From Brucella cytisi (lineage in GTDB: Bacteria; Pseudomonadota; Alphaproteobacteria; Rhizobiales; Rhizobiaceae): a DNA stretch of 64,000 nucleotides. This document shows, one piece after another, positions 51,014 to 58,679 of the stretch. Within the stretch, counting starts at the first letter, position 1. Each line of letters starts with the position of its first letter. The stretch is from contig JAAVLQ010000002.1 in assembly GCA_012103075.1 (NCBI GenBank), positions 1,195,001 to 1,259,000 on the forward strand, read 5' to 3'. The position numbers and the translations under genes were made by a program. The notes under the pieces are model-generated. The model ran no database searches. It was not told where the DNA came from and saw only the letters and a program-made list of their open reading frames with translations.

Positions 51014-51890
51014 TTATAACTTTACGTCCGCCTTCGCGAGCACGCGCTCGGCTATTTCAAGATGAAGACGTTCGACCATCTGCCCGTCGAGCGAGACGAC
51101 GCCTTTCTCGGCATTTTCAGGCCGGGCAAAGACTTCAACGACAGCGCGGGCATGGGCCACCTCGTCTTCGGTTGGTGAGAAGGCCCGGTTAGCCGCTTCA
51201 ACCTCGGCCCGGATGAATCAACGTCTTGCCGTCGAACCCCATGGCGGCACCTTGCGCGCATTCTGCCTCGAAGCCAACGCTATCCCGAAAATCATTGTAA
51301 ACGCCGTCGAGAACGGTGATCCCGCCAGCGCGCGCTGCGAGAATGATCTGCATTAGCCATGGGACGAGATAAGGTCGCCCCGGTTGCGGGCGCACACCGG
51401 TTTCCCGCGCAATATCGTTCGGCCCGACGACGAAACAGGCAAGCCGTACCGCCGAACGATGTCCAAGAACGGCGATTTCGTCGGCGTTGAGAATACCGCG
51501 CGCGGTTTCGATCATCGCCCATACACCAACTGCCGGATCGGCATCCTGACGATCAAGCCGGTTGGCCGCGTCGATTATATCCTGCGGTCGTTCAGTCTTG
51601 GGCAGAAGGATGGCGTCCGCCCCCATCTTCGCAGCCGCCGCGACATCATCCCTGCCCCACGGCGTTTCCGCCGTATTGACCCGTACAATCCGCTCGAAAT
51701 TGACCTTCGGATGGCTTGCGAAATGCACCGCCAGCGCATCGCGCGCCGCGACCTTCGCTTCCGGCGCGACGGAATCCTCCAAATCATAGATCACGCAATC
51801 CGCTGAAAGGGTCAGCGACTTCTCGAGAGCGCGAGCATTGGCGGCAGGAACGAAGAGGACAGAACGGCGCGGACGAACAATAGTTTTCAT
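51014..51890 (-). CDS. CitE/HpcH-HpaI-family lyase (one frame break near 51215)
   Basis: About 291 residues. RRSVLFVPAANARALEKSLTLSADCVIYDLEDSVAPEAK is the start of the family's barrel, with metal Asp; VGVWAMIETARGILNADEIA has the Glu, VRLACFVVGPNDIARE the conserved Asn-Asp, and DGKTLIHP the conserved end. One extra G near 51215 breaks it; removing it gives IHPAEVEAANRAFSPTEDE. It resembles citryl-CoA or malyl-CoA lyase beta subunits (such as Mcl/CitE-like), cleaving a 3-hydroxyacyl-CoA or ester. Confidence 0.85.
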
Positions 51891-52128
51891 GTCCCGATTT
51901 GTGCACGGAACCATCCCGCTGCGCAAGCGCCGAGAGCGCGAGCAGGCAGGCCCTTGAAAACCTGTATCGACACGCCTATTTTCCAGCCTTCGGTTGGAAT
52001 GCACCCGCCGCCCGCAGCCTTACGGCCATGGTAAAGCATTCTGAAACTTCGTTTTGTTCCGGTGACGGCAGAAACGGCAATGCGGGCACCCGTTCATGAA
52101 AACGCCGCTCACAACCGGGGCGAAAACA

Positions 52129-52593
52129 ATGACCACGGCTATTATCGCTGGGACCAATAACGCTGACTTCAAGCATCAGGCCCGCCGTCTGCGGCAGGCT
52201 TTGAGCGAGGAAGGCATCACCATCAGCCACGGCAAGGCACTCGACCTTGTGGCGCGCCAGTCCGGCACACGTGACTGGAATACGCTTGCCGCCAATGACG
52301 GCAAGGTGGCACCCGCACCCGTTGAGGACGATACCGCGCCTTACCGCGTCGGACAGCGCATTACCGGCATGTTTCATACCACGCCGTTCGATGCCCGCAT
52401 CATCGCCGTCGAGGAAACGATCAAGCCCGAACTCTGGCGCATCACGCTTCAGTTCGATCCGGCCATCGATGTGGCGGTTTCGCCGAACCTCTCAATGCGG
52501 CGCAGGCGTTATACGATCGTCGTTGGCACGGATGGCAAATCCCGCCGCCTGACCGGCAGCGAGACCGGTGGCGTCGCCCTCAACGTCGGATAA
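52129..52593 (+). CDS. Small conserved protein, possible glyoxalase-superfamily related (SRDW-type)
   Basis: Intact, 154 residues. It contains IISHGKALDLVARQSGTRDWNTLAA near residue 30, a helical motif found in a group of small alphaproteobacterial proteins annotated as glyoxalase-related, and a C-terminal basic strand MRRRRYTIVVGTDGKSRRLTG. The ATG at 52129 has GGGGCG upstream; an ATG at 52096 in frame has none. No enzymatic residues can be assigned. Confidence 0.55.
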   Translation: MTTAIIAGTNNADFKHQARRLRQALSEEGITISHGKALDLVARQSGTRDWNTLAANDGKVAPAPVEDDTAPYRVGQRITGMFHTTPFDARIIAVEETIKPELWRITLQFDPAIDVAVSPNLSMRRRRYTIVVGTDGKSRRLTGSETGGVALNVG

Positions 52594-52615
52594 TTGCGTG
52601 AACTGCGTCAATGAC

Positions 52616-52659
52616 GCATGATCCGGAAAACTTGACGCGGTTTCCAGACAGGATTATGC
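52616..52659. repeat. Dispersed palindromic repeat upstream of leuD
   Basis: GCATGATCC and GGATTATGC arms (one mismatch) enclose GGAAAACTTGACGCGGTTTCC. The form is that of GCATGATC...GGATCATGC repeats common in Rhizobiales. It lies in the 238-base gap before leuD. Confidence 0.55.
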
Positions 52660-52831
52660 GCATAACCCGACAGTCGGACTATCCGGCGCGCTTGTCCGCG
52701 CGTCGGATATTTCGCGAAACGGGTCGGGAGTTGCGACCTATTGGGCAGTTTCGGCCTCAAACGTTGACTCTCGGTCAAGCTGATGTAAACCAGTTTGCAA
52801 ATTGCAAATTCCCAACCGACAGGTTCAGGAC

Positions 52832-53436
52832 ATGGATAAGTTCACCAAGCTCACGGGCGTTGCCGCCCCCTGCCGATCGTCAATATCGATACGGACATGA
52901 TCATCCCGAAGGATTACCTGAAGACGATCAAGCGCACGGGTCTGAGCAAGGGTCTTTTCGCCGAAATGCGCTTCAACGAAGACGGCACCGAAAACCCGGA
53001 TTTCGTCCTGAACAAGCCGGGCTATCGCAACGCGCAGATCCTCGTTGCTGGCGACAATTTCGGCTGCGGCTCCTCGCGCGAGCATGCGCCATGGGCTCTG
53101 CTTGATTTTGGCATCCGTTGCGTAATCTCGACCTCATTTGCCGACATCTTCTACAATAACTGCTTCAAGAACGGCATTCTGCCGATCAAGGTCAGCCGGG
53201 AAGATCTGGACAAGCTGATGGACGACGCCTCGCGCGGCGCCAATGCGACCCTTACCGTCGATCTCGAAGCCAAGGAAATTCACGGTCCGGATGGCGGTTC
53301 GATTTCCTTTGATGTCGATGATTTCAAGCGCCACTGTCTGCTCAACGGTCTCGATGATATCGGCCTGACCATGGAAAAGGCTGGCAGCATCGACACATTC
53401 GAGGCCAAGCGCGCTGAACAGCGTCCCCGGGCATAA
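52832..53436 (+). CDS. leuD: 3-isopropylmalate dehydratase small subunit (one frame break near 52873)
   Basis: About 201 residues. [33 protein letters not shown] and [15 protein letters not shown], the substrate-binding loop of LeuD, are decisive. One C is missing from a run of C near 52870, breaking the frame 13 codons after the start; restoring it gives [11 protein letters not shown]. It pairs with LeuC (not in the window) in the second step of leucine biosynthesis. leuB, for the next step, is 9 kb downstream on the other strand. Confidence 0.93.
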
Positions 53437-53523
53437 TGTCGGTATGCACTATATATACTCGGCCAGAATACCCGGTCGCAGGTCTGGCGGCCTGCACAAG
53501 TGAATAGGACACGATTGGCTGGA

Positions 53524-53946
53524 ATGGCCCGAGAAGATCAAAGCGGCGACTGGGCGGGACGTCTCTCGCCCTCGCTGGACGAAATAGAATCCATCGCGAT
53601 TGAGGCTCTTGCGCATCTGCCGCAGGAGTTTCGTGCGTTGTGCGGCGACATTATCATCCAGATCGCCGACTTTCCTGACGACCAGATCATCGAGGATATG
53701 GGGTTGGAAACGCCTTTCGACCTGCTTGGCCTTTTCGAAGGTCGCGGCATCGGCGAACGTTTCAGCCTGCAGACGGGCGAAGGCCCCAATCGCATCACGC
53801 TCTACCGCCGTGCGATCCTCGACTATTGGTCCGAACATGAAGAAACGCTGGGCGATATCATCACCCATGTTCTGATCCACGAAATCGGCCATCATTTCGG
53901 CTTGTCCGATGACGATATGGAAAATATCGAGGCACAGGCCGAGTAG
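53524..53946 (+). CDS. Small zincin-like metallopeptidase family protein
   Basis: Intact, 140 residues. The zinc motif HEIGHHFGLSDDD near the C-terminus is HExxHxxGxxD, as in the possible zinc-peptidase MMP-like family (zincin_1). Acidic overall, with an N-terminal PSLDEIESIAIEALAHLPQEFR helix. ATG 53524 is chosen over GTG 53500. Follows leuD by 87 bases; often found near leuD in Brucella-group genomes. Function unknown. Confidence 0.8.
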   Translation: MAREDQSGDWAGRLSPSLDEIESIAIEALAHLPQEFRALCGDIIIQIADFPDDQIIEDMGLETPFDLLGLFEGRGIGERFSLQTGEGPNRITLYRRAILDYWSEHEETLGDIITHVLIHEIGHHFGLSDDDMENIEAQAE

Positions 53947-54176
53947 AACCGCTCGAGCAGGATCAAAGCGTCAAGTTTTGTCGTTTTCGACGAAACCATC
54001 GGCAGTTCCAGCAGTTCCTCCTTGGATTCTGGCACAATCGCATACAGATATTGCATTGAGAGAATGCTATAGATTCTCCTGATGCAACTAGCGGTCTGAT
54101 TCCGACATTTGCATCCCTCGGATATGAGCGCTGAGCAAATGTCGGAAGCAAAAAGACTACTAGTAACCTTATGAAT

Positions 54177-54254
54177 CTAGTGGATTTTTCGAATTTGACG
54201 TTTGAAACGGGATTTATATCGGACGGGTATCAAACGTCAAATTCAATCCACTAG
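54177..54254. repeat. Long two-part inverted repeat upstream of the LysE gene
   Basis: CTAGTGGATT and AATCCACTAG (ten bases) flank GAATTTGACGTTTGA and TCAAACGTCAAATTC (fifteen bases) at 54191-54205 and 54230-54244, with a four-base bulge and a 24-base loop. It ends ten bases before the LysE start, without a T-run. The rest of the 317-base gap (53947-54263) holds no gene I can see. Confidence 0.85.
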
Positions 54255-54263
54255 AGTAGCGAT

Positions 54264-54905
54264 ATGAGCATCTCCCCTGCCATCTACCAGCTTCTCCTCG
54301 TATATGTGACTTACATCATTGCAGCAGGCAGCCCCGGTCCGAGCACAATGCGGATCATGGGCGTGGCGATGGATCAGGGCCGCAAGTCAGGACTTTTCTT
54401 TGCTGCCGGTGTCGTTACGGGCTCCATTTTCTGGGGCGTGATGGCCGCGACCGGCGTTTCGGCCATCCTCACACGATTTGCCGAAGCTCTGTTCATCCTG
54501 AAAATCTTCGGCGGGCTTTATCTGCTTTATCTTGCCTTCAAGGCCGGGCGGGCGGCCATGACATCGGACGAAGCATTGGCTATGCGAACTTCCGGCAGCA
54601 AAACAATTTTGTCCCATGGGGAGCTTTATCGCCGTGGCCTTCTGATGCATCTGTCAAACCCGAAGTCCATTCTGTCACGGATCGCATTGGTTACGCTGGG
54701 GCTTGGCGCCAATTCCTCATGGCCACATCTGGCAGCATTTCTGGGCGGCTGCATCGCGCTCAGCGTGACCATTTTCTGCGGCTATGCCATCGTATTTTCC
54801 ACTATGCCTATGGTGCGCCTCTATCGTCGCGCGCGCCGCTGGATCGAAGGCGTACTCGCGGCTGTTTTCGGCCTTGCCGGTATCCGCCTGCTTCTGTCGC
54901 GCTAA
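54264..54905 (+). CDS. LysE-family amino-acid exporter
   Basis: Intact, 213 residues, about six helices. AAGSPGPSTMRIMGVAMDQGRKSGLFFAAGVVTG is the N-terminal signature of the LysE/RhtB family; FGGLYLLYLAFKAGRAAM and MHLSNPKSI the later ones. It expels an amino acid or derivative. It precedes a DapA-like gene by 21 bases, so both are probably in one transcript. Confidence 0.88.
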   Translation: MSISPAIYQLLLVYVTYIIAAGSPGPSTMRIMGVAMDQGRKSGLFFAAGVVTGSIFWGVMAATGVSAILTRFAEALFILKIFGGLYLLYLAFKAGRAAMTSDEALAMRTSGSKTILSHGELYRRGLLMHLSNPKSILSRIALVTLGLGANSSWPHLAAFLGGCIALSVTIFCGYAIVFSTMPMVRLYRRARRWIEGVLAAVFGLAGIRLLLSR

Positions 54906-54926
54906 TCCGTTTGAGAAAAGAGCACC

Positions 54927-55832
54927 ATGAAACTCTTCAAAGGTCTTTCCGCCTTTCCGCTCACACCAATCGATGCCGCGGGCAAACTCATGGAGGATAC
55001 GCTCTGCGTCTTTCTTGAGCGCATCTGCGAGGCGGGAGCGGATTCTATCGGTCTTCTGGGAAGCACTGGCAGCTATGCCTTTCTCACGCGGGAACAGCGG
55101 TTGCATACGATCAACACCGCCGTCAGGTCTATCGGCGGCAGAACACCGATCATCGTCGGCGTTGGTGCGTTGCGGACAGATGAGGCGCAAGCACTGGCGC
55201 GGGAGGCCGCAGATGCCGGTGCAGACGGGCTGTTGCTGGCGCCTGTTTCCTATACACCGCTGACACAGGAAGAAGTGTTCCAGCACTTCAAAGCCGTTGC
55301 CGAGACGACCGACCTTCCCCTTTGCATCTACAATAATCCCGGCACGACAAAGTTCATCTTCAGCGATGAACTGATCGCACGGCTTGCCAATGTAAAGAAT
55401 ATCAGCGCGATCAAGATGCCCCTGCCCGCAAACGGTGAATACGAGGGTGCCATCTCCAAATTGCGTTCGGAAGCTCCATCAAGCTTCGTCATAGGCTTTA
55501 GCGGCGACTGGGGTGCGGCGGATGCGCTTCTGGCTGGCGCGGATGCCCGGTACAGCGTGGTTGCAGGGCTTCTTCCCGAGCCAGCGCTGGCGTTGACGCG
55601 CGCGGCACAAAGCGGAGACAGGGCGGAGGCGGAACGCCTCAATGCAGCTTTCACGCCGCTTTGGGATCTGTTCAAAGCCCACAGCAGTTTCCGCGCAATG
55701 TATGTCATTGCCGACCTTCTGGGCCTCGCGAAAATCGCGCCACCACGCCCGATCCTGCCACTGGGAACCGGGGTGTATGAGCAAGTAGAAAAAGCACTTG
55801 ATGTATTAGCGATCGAAGTGACGCGCCGATAA
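54927..55832 (+). CDS. DapA/NAL-family aldolase-like protein
   Basis: Intact, 301 residues. LLGSTGSYAFLTREQRL is the phosphate/ketoacid-binding motif region, YNNPGTTKFIFSDEL holds the family's Tyr, and ISAIKMPLPANGEYEGA the Schiff-base Lys. Unlike the first such gene in the window, it keeps the YNNPG Tyr. It is not likely the sole dapA. Together with the exporter it may handle a 4-hydroxyproline- or pyruvate-aldol-type amino acid; this is inference. Confidence 0.85.
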   Translation: MKLFKGLSAFPLTPIDAAGKLMEDTLCVFLERICEAGADSIGLLGSTGSYAFLTREQRLHTINTAVRSIGGRTPIIVGVGALRTDEAQALAREAADAGADGLLLAPVSYTPLTQEEVFQHFKAVAETTDLPLCIYNNPGTTKFIFSDELIARLANVKNISAIKMPLPANGEYEGAISKLRSEAPSSFVIGFSGDWGAADALLAGADARYSVVAGLLPEPALALTRAAQSGDRAEAERLNAAFTPLWDLFKAHSSFRAMYVIADLLGLAKIAPPRPILPLGTGVYEQVEKALDVLAIEVTRR

Positions 55833-55847
55833 GCTTGCGAAATAGAA

Positions 55848-55870
55848 GGCGCCCTCGTCGGGCGCCTTTT
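55848..55870. terminator. Bidirectional terminator between the DapA-like gene and ohr
   Basis: AAGGCGCCC-TCGTC-GGGCGCCTTTT, a nine-base stem, between convergent genes. Confidence 0.75.
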
Positions 55871-55881
55871 GCATTTCTTTG

Positions 55882-56303
55882 TTAAGCCACGCTCAGGCGA
55901 ACATCGATGTTGCCGCGTGTTGCATGCGAGTATGGGCAGACGATATGCGCAGCCTGAACAAGCTCGTCTGCCTTCGCCTTGTCCACGCCCGGAAGTGCCA
56001 CTTGCAGCGCCACATCAAGCCCGAAGCCAGTGCCATCTTCACGCGGACCAATGCCGACCGTCGCAGTCACGGTGCTGTCTGCCGAAATGGCAACTTTCTC
56101 CTTGGCAGCAACGAATTTCAACGCGCCGGGAAGCATGCAGCATAGCCGGAGGCGAAAAGCTGCTCAGGATTGGTGCCCTCGCCACCCGAACCGCCGAGTT
56201 CCTTCGGTGTATCGAGAACGACACTGAGCCGTCCGTCGGCAGTCTTGGCGCTGCCGGTGCGGCCGCCGGTTGCTGTGGATTGGGTTGTGTACAGAATTGG
56301 CAT
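55882..56303 (-). CDS. ohr: Organic hydroperoxide resistance protein Ohr (one frame break near 56135)
   Basis: About 140 residues, OsmC/Ohr fold. The peroxidatic Cys is in SGYAACF (residue 57) and the resolving Cys in [12 protein letters not shown] (about residue 122); [16 protein letters not shown] is also typical. One missing base near 56135, right after the peroxidatic Cys, separates the two halves. It reduces organic peroxides with lipoylated protein partners. Divergent from ohrR. Confidence 0.93.
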
Positions 56304-56353
56304 TTGGGCTTCTCCTTTGGTTTGTCTCCGTAGCCAAACTTGCAGATAATTAA

Positions 56354-56365
56354 ATTGTGCGCAAT
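56354..56365. promoter_or_regulatory. Possible OhrR site near ohr
   Basis: ATTG-TGCG-CAAT is a short palindrome 51 bases upstream of the ohr start, in an AT-rich region that should hold its promoter. Confidence 0.45.
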
Positions 56366-56402
56366 ATAGTTTTGCGAAATTTAATTTCACAATTAAGTGA
56401 CG

Positions 56403-56417
56403 CGCAATCCAATTGCG
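56403..56417. promoter_or_regulatory. Possible OhrR site near ohrR
   Basis: CGCAAT-CCA-ATTGCG is a perfect inverted repeat 32 bases upstream of the ohrR start, resembling the half-sites of MarR-type OhrR operators. Confidence 0.5.
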
Positions 56418-56448
56418 TATGATGTATATATTTTGCCAAGGAGTTATC

Positions 56449-56907
56449 ATGATGAAGCGCAACGATCAGGATTCCAATCTCGGTCTTTCCAACATGGTCT
56501 GCTTTGCGATCTACTCGACCGCGAATGCGCTGACGCGTGCCTACCAACCGATCCTCAGCAAGCTTGATCTGACCTATCCGCAGTTTCTGGTGATGATCGT
56601 TCTTTGGGAACAGGACGACCGAACCGTTTCGGAGATTGGCGCAAAGCTCAATCTCGATTCAGGAACCCTGACCCCTCTGCTGAAGCGCCTTGAAGCCGCC
56701 GGACGTATCGCGCGTCGGCGTGACCCGCAAGATGAGCGGCAAGTCCGCATCACATTGACCGACGAAGGCAAGGCACTGCGCATGAAAGCCGAGAGCATCC
56801 CCGAACAGGTGTTCTGCGCACTTGGTCAGCCCATCGATGAGTTGCGGGATTTACGCACGCGATTGCTCAATATACGCGGCAATCTTTCAGACAGCATTTC
56901 CCGCTAA
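56449..56907 (+). CDS. ohrR: MarR-family organic-peroxide sensor OhrR
   Basis: Intact, 152 residues from ATG 56449, which follows AAGGAG at the right distance. The reactive Cys is in [18 protein letters not shown] (residue 18); the helix-turn-helix and wing read [43 protein letters not shown]. It represses ohr and releases DNA when the Cys is oxidised by organic hydroperoxides. Divergent arrangement with two palindromes between supports this. Confidence 0.92.
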   Translation: MMKRNDQDSNLGLSNMVCFAIYSTANALTRAYQPILSKLDLTYPQFLVMIVLWEQDDRTVSEIGAKLNLDSGTLTPLLKRLEAAGRIARRRDPQDERQVRITLTDEGKALRMKAESIPEQVFCALGQPIDELRDLRTRLLNIRGNLSDSISR

Positions 56908-56910
56908 AAA

Positions 56911-56935
56911 AAAGCGCCGGTTTCCCGGCGCTTTT
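56911..56935. terminator. Bidirectional terminator between ohrR and asd
   Basis: AAAGCGCCGG-TTT-CCCGGCGCTTTT with flanking A and T runs, directly after the ohrR stop and 25 bases after the asd stop on the other strand. Confidence 0.85.
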
Positions 56936-56959
56936 AATATCAGTACTGAGTACAGCAGA

Positions 56960-57997
56960 TCAGGCAGCAAGAGCCTTTGGCTTGATCAGGCCGCGCGCGA
57001 CCAGCAGCTCTGCAATCTGGATGGTGTTGAGCGCAGCACCCTTGCGCAGATTGTCCGAAACAACCCACAGAGCCAGACCGTTCTCGACGGTGATGTCTTC
57101 GCGGATACGGCTGATATAAGTCGCATCTTCGCCAGCGGATTCGTAAGGCGTGATGTAGCCACCGTTCTCATGCTTGTCGACAACCCGGCAGCCCGGAGCT
57201 TCGCGCAGAATCTCGCGTGCTTCTTCCGGCGTGATCGGGTTTTCAAACTCGATATTGACCGCCTCGGAGTGACCAATGAAGACCGGAACGCGAACAGCCG
57301 TTGCCGTCAGCTTGATCTTCGGATCGAGCATCTTCTTGGTTTCGGCCACCATCTTCCATTCTTCCTTGGTGTAGCCGTCTTCCATGAAGACATCGATATG
57401 CGGGATCACGTTGAACGCGATGCGCTTGGTGAACTTCTTCGCAGAGACAGGGTCGGCGACGAAAACAGCGCGCGACTGTTCGAACAGCTCATCCATGCCT
57501 TCCTTTGCCTGCGCCTGAAACCGACTGATAGGTCGACACAACGACGCGCTTGATCTTGGCAACATCGTGCAAAGGCTTTTCAGAGCCACGACGAGCTGAG
57601 CCGTCGAGCAGTTCGGATTGGCAATGATGTTCTTCTTGCGGAAGCCTTCGACTGCATCCGGGTTCACTTCCGGCACGATCAGCGGCACTTCCGAGTCATA
57701 ACGCCGGGCCGAGGAATTATCGATGACGACGCAGCCCTGCTTGCCGATCTTCGGCGACCATTCCTTGGAAATCTCGCCGCCAGCAGACATCAGGCAGATG
57801 TCCGTATCGGAGAAATCATATGTGTCGAGCGCCTTGACCTTCAGCGTCCGGTCGCCATAGGACACTTCCGTGCCCCGGCTGCGGCGCGATGCAAGCGCGA
57901 CAACTTCGTCAGCCGGAAAGCCGCGTTCTTCGAGGATATTGAGCATTTCGCGCCCGACATTTCCGGTGGCGCCGACAACTGCAACCTTGAAACCCAT
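56960..57997 (-). CDS. asd: Aspartate-semialdehyde dehydrogenase (two compensating frame breaks, 57505-57580)
   Basis: 345 residues. MGFKVAVVGATGNVGREML (NADP-binding), the catalytic Cys in NIIANPNCSTAQ (residue 130), and the C-terminal GYITPYESAGEDATYISRIREDITVENGLALWVV are unmistakable. Residues 141-163 are out of frame: two extra A near 57578 and one extra A near 57508 cancel. Correcting them gives [28 protein letters not shown]. The start is ATG 57997 with GGAGACGAAAA upstream; the longer reading upstream is not a protein. Needed for lysine, methionine, threonine and cell-wall diaminopimelate. Confidence 0.95.
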   Translation of the reverse strand: MGFKVAVVGATGNVGREMLNILEERGFPADEVVALASRRSRGTEVSYGDRTLKVKALDTYDFSDTDICLMSAGGEISKEWSPKIGKQGCVVIDNSSARRYDSEVPLIVPEVNPDAVEGFRKKNIIANPNCSTAQLVVALKSLCTMLPRSSASLCRPISRFQAQAKEGMDELFEQSRAVFVADPVSAKKFTKRIAFNVIPHIDVFMEDGYTKEEWKMVAETKKMLDPKIKLTATAVRVPVFIGHSEAVNIEFENPITPEEAREILREAPGCRVVDKHENGGYITPYESAGEDATYISRIREDITVENGLALWVVSDNLRKGAALNTIQIAELLVARGLIKPKALAA

Positions 57998-58318
57998 TTT
58001 TCGTCTCCTGTCCCTCTCCGCTTCCAGATTCGGAACCCCGCAGGCCACGCGGGACTTCCGCCCCCGGGCCAGACCCGGGGAGAGGGCGAGCAGGCCAAGG
58101 GAATCAGACCGTTTTCGTGGTCGTTTTAGTAATGGCCGTGAGTGTTTTGGAAATCGAAGGCATGCGCGCTGCCCCGGCAAAATGCCGGCAGTTCCAAGCG
58201 AAACTGACGCTACGTTGACGCGATCCACGCGGGTTCTCCTTCGTTCGCCACTGCTTTTACGCGGTTTATAGATGGAGTCAATTCTCCAACCTTCAAGGAG
58301 CGCATTTTTTGGCGCTTA

Positions 58319-58464
58319 AGAGCGCATTTCGATCTGATTGGATCAGATCAGCGCTCTAATCGTTGGCTGTCCACGCACATCTTATCCGATCGAAGCAGGA
58401 TCAGAAATCAGTCCAGTGGACTGATTTCCCTGCGTAGGCGTTTCACACCTTTCGGGATGCGCTT
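58319..58464. repeat. Composite dispersed repeat upstream of the MHS transporter
   Basis: It joins three blocks: AGAGCGC...GCGCTCT with GATCTGATT and ATCAGATC inside (58319-58357), a perfect 23-base palindrome with arms AAATCAGTCCA and TGGACTGATTT (58405-58427), and a tail with GTTTCACACCTTTCGGGATGC. Copies of pieces occur at 495-534 and 16988-17092. The rest of the gap 57998-58679 shows only a CCCCGGGC...CCCGGGG-like hairpin near 58060-58080 and no gene. Confidence 0.75.
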
Positions 58465-58679
58465 TATTAATTTTCCGTAGTATTTCAAGCCGTCAGTTCT
58501 GTCTCATACTAAAGACTACTGCACGAATCCCCTTTTTCGGTTCATCATGCAAGTGTGAGGAGAGCGCCCGGACAGTTGAGAGGAACTGTTCCCGGCGCAA
58601 CAGACGAACTTCATTTACCCGGTGAAGAAGGATCGTCTTACATTTGCCCGTCAGGGGCTCTGTTTGGGAGGACAGATTA

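Noticed and set aside
57998..58228. N-terminal extension of asd of 77 codons
   Set aside because: The extension is basic and without similarity to the family; MGFKVAVVGATGNVG at 57997 is the normal N-terminus, with a ribosome site.
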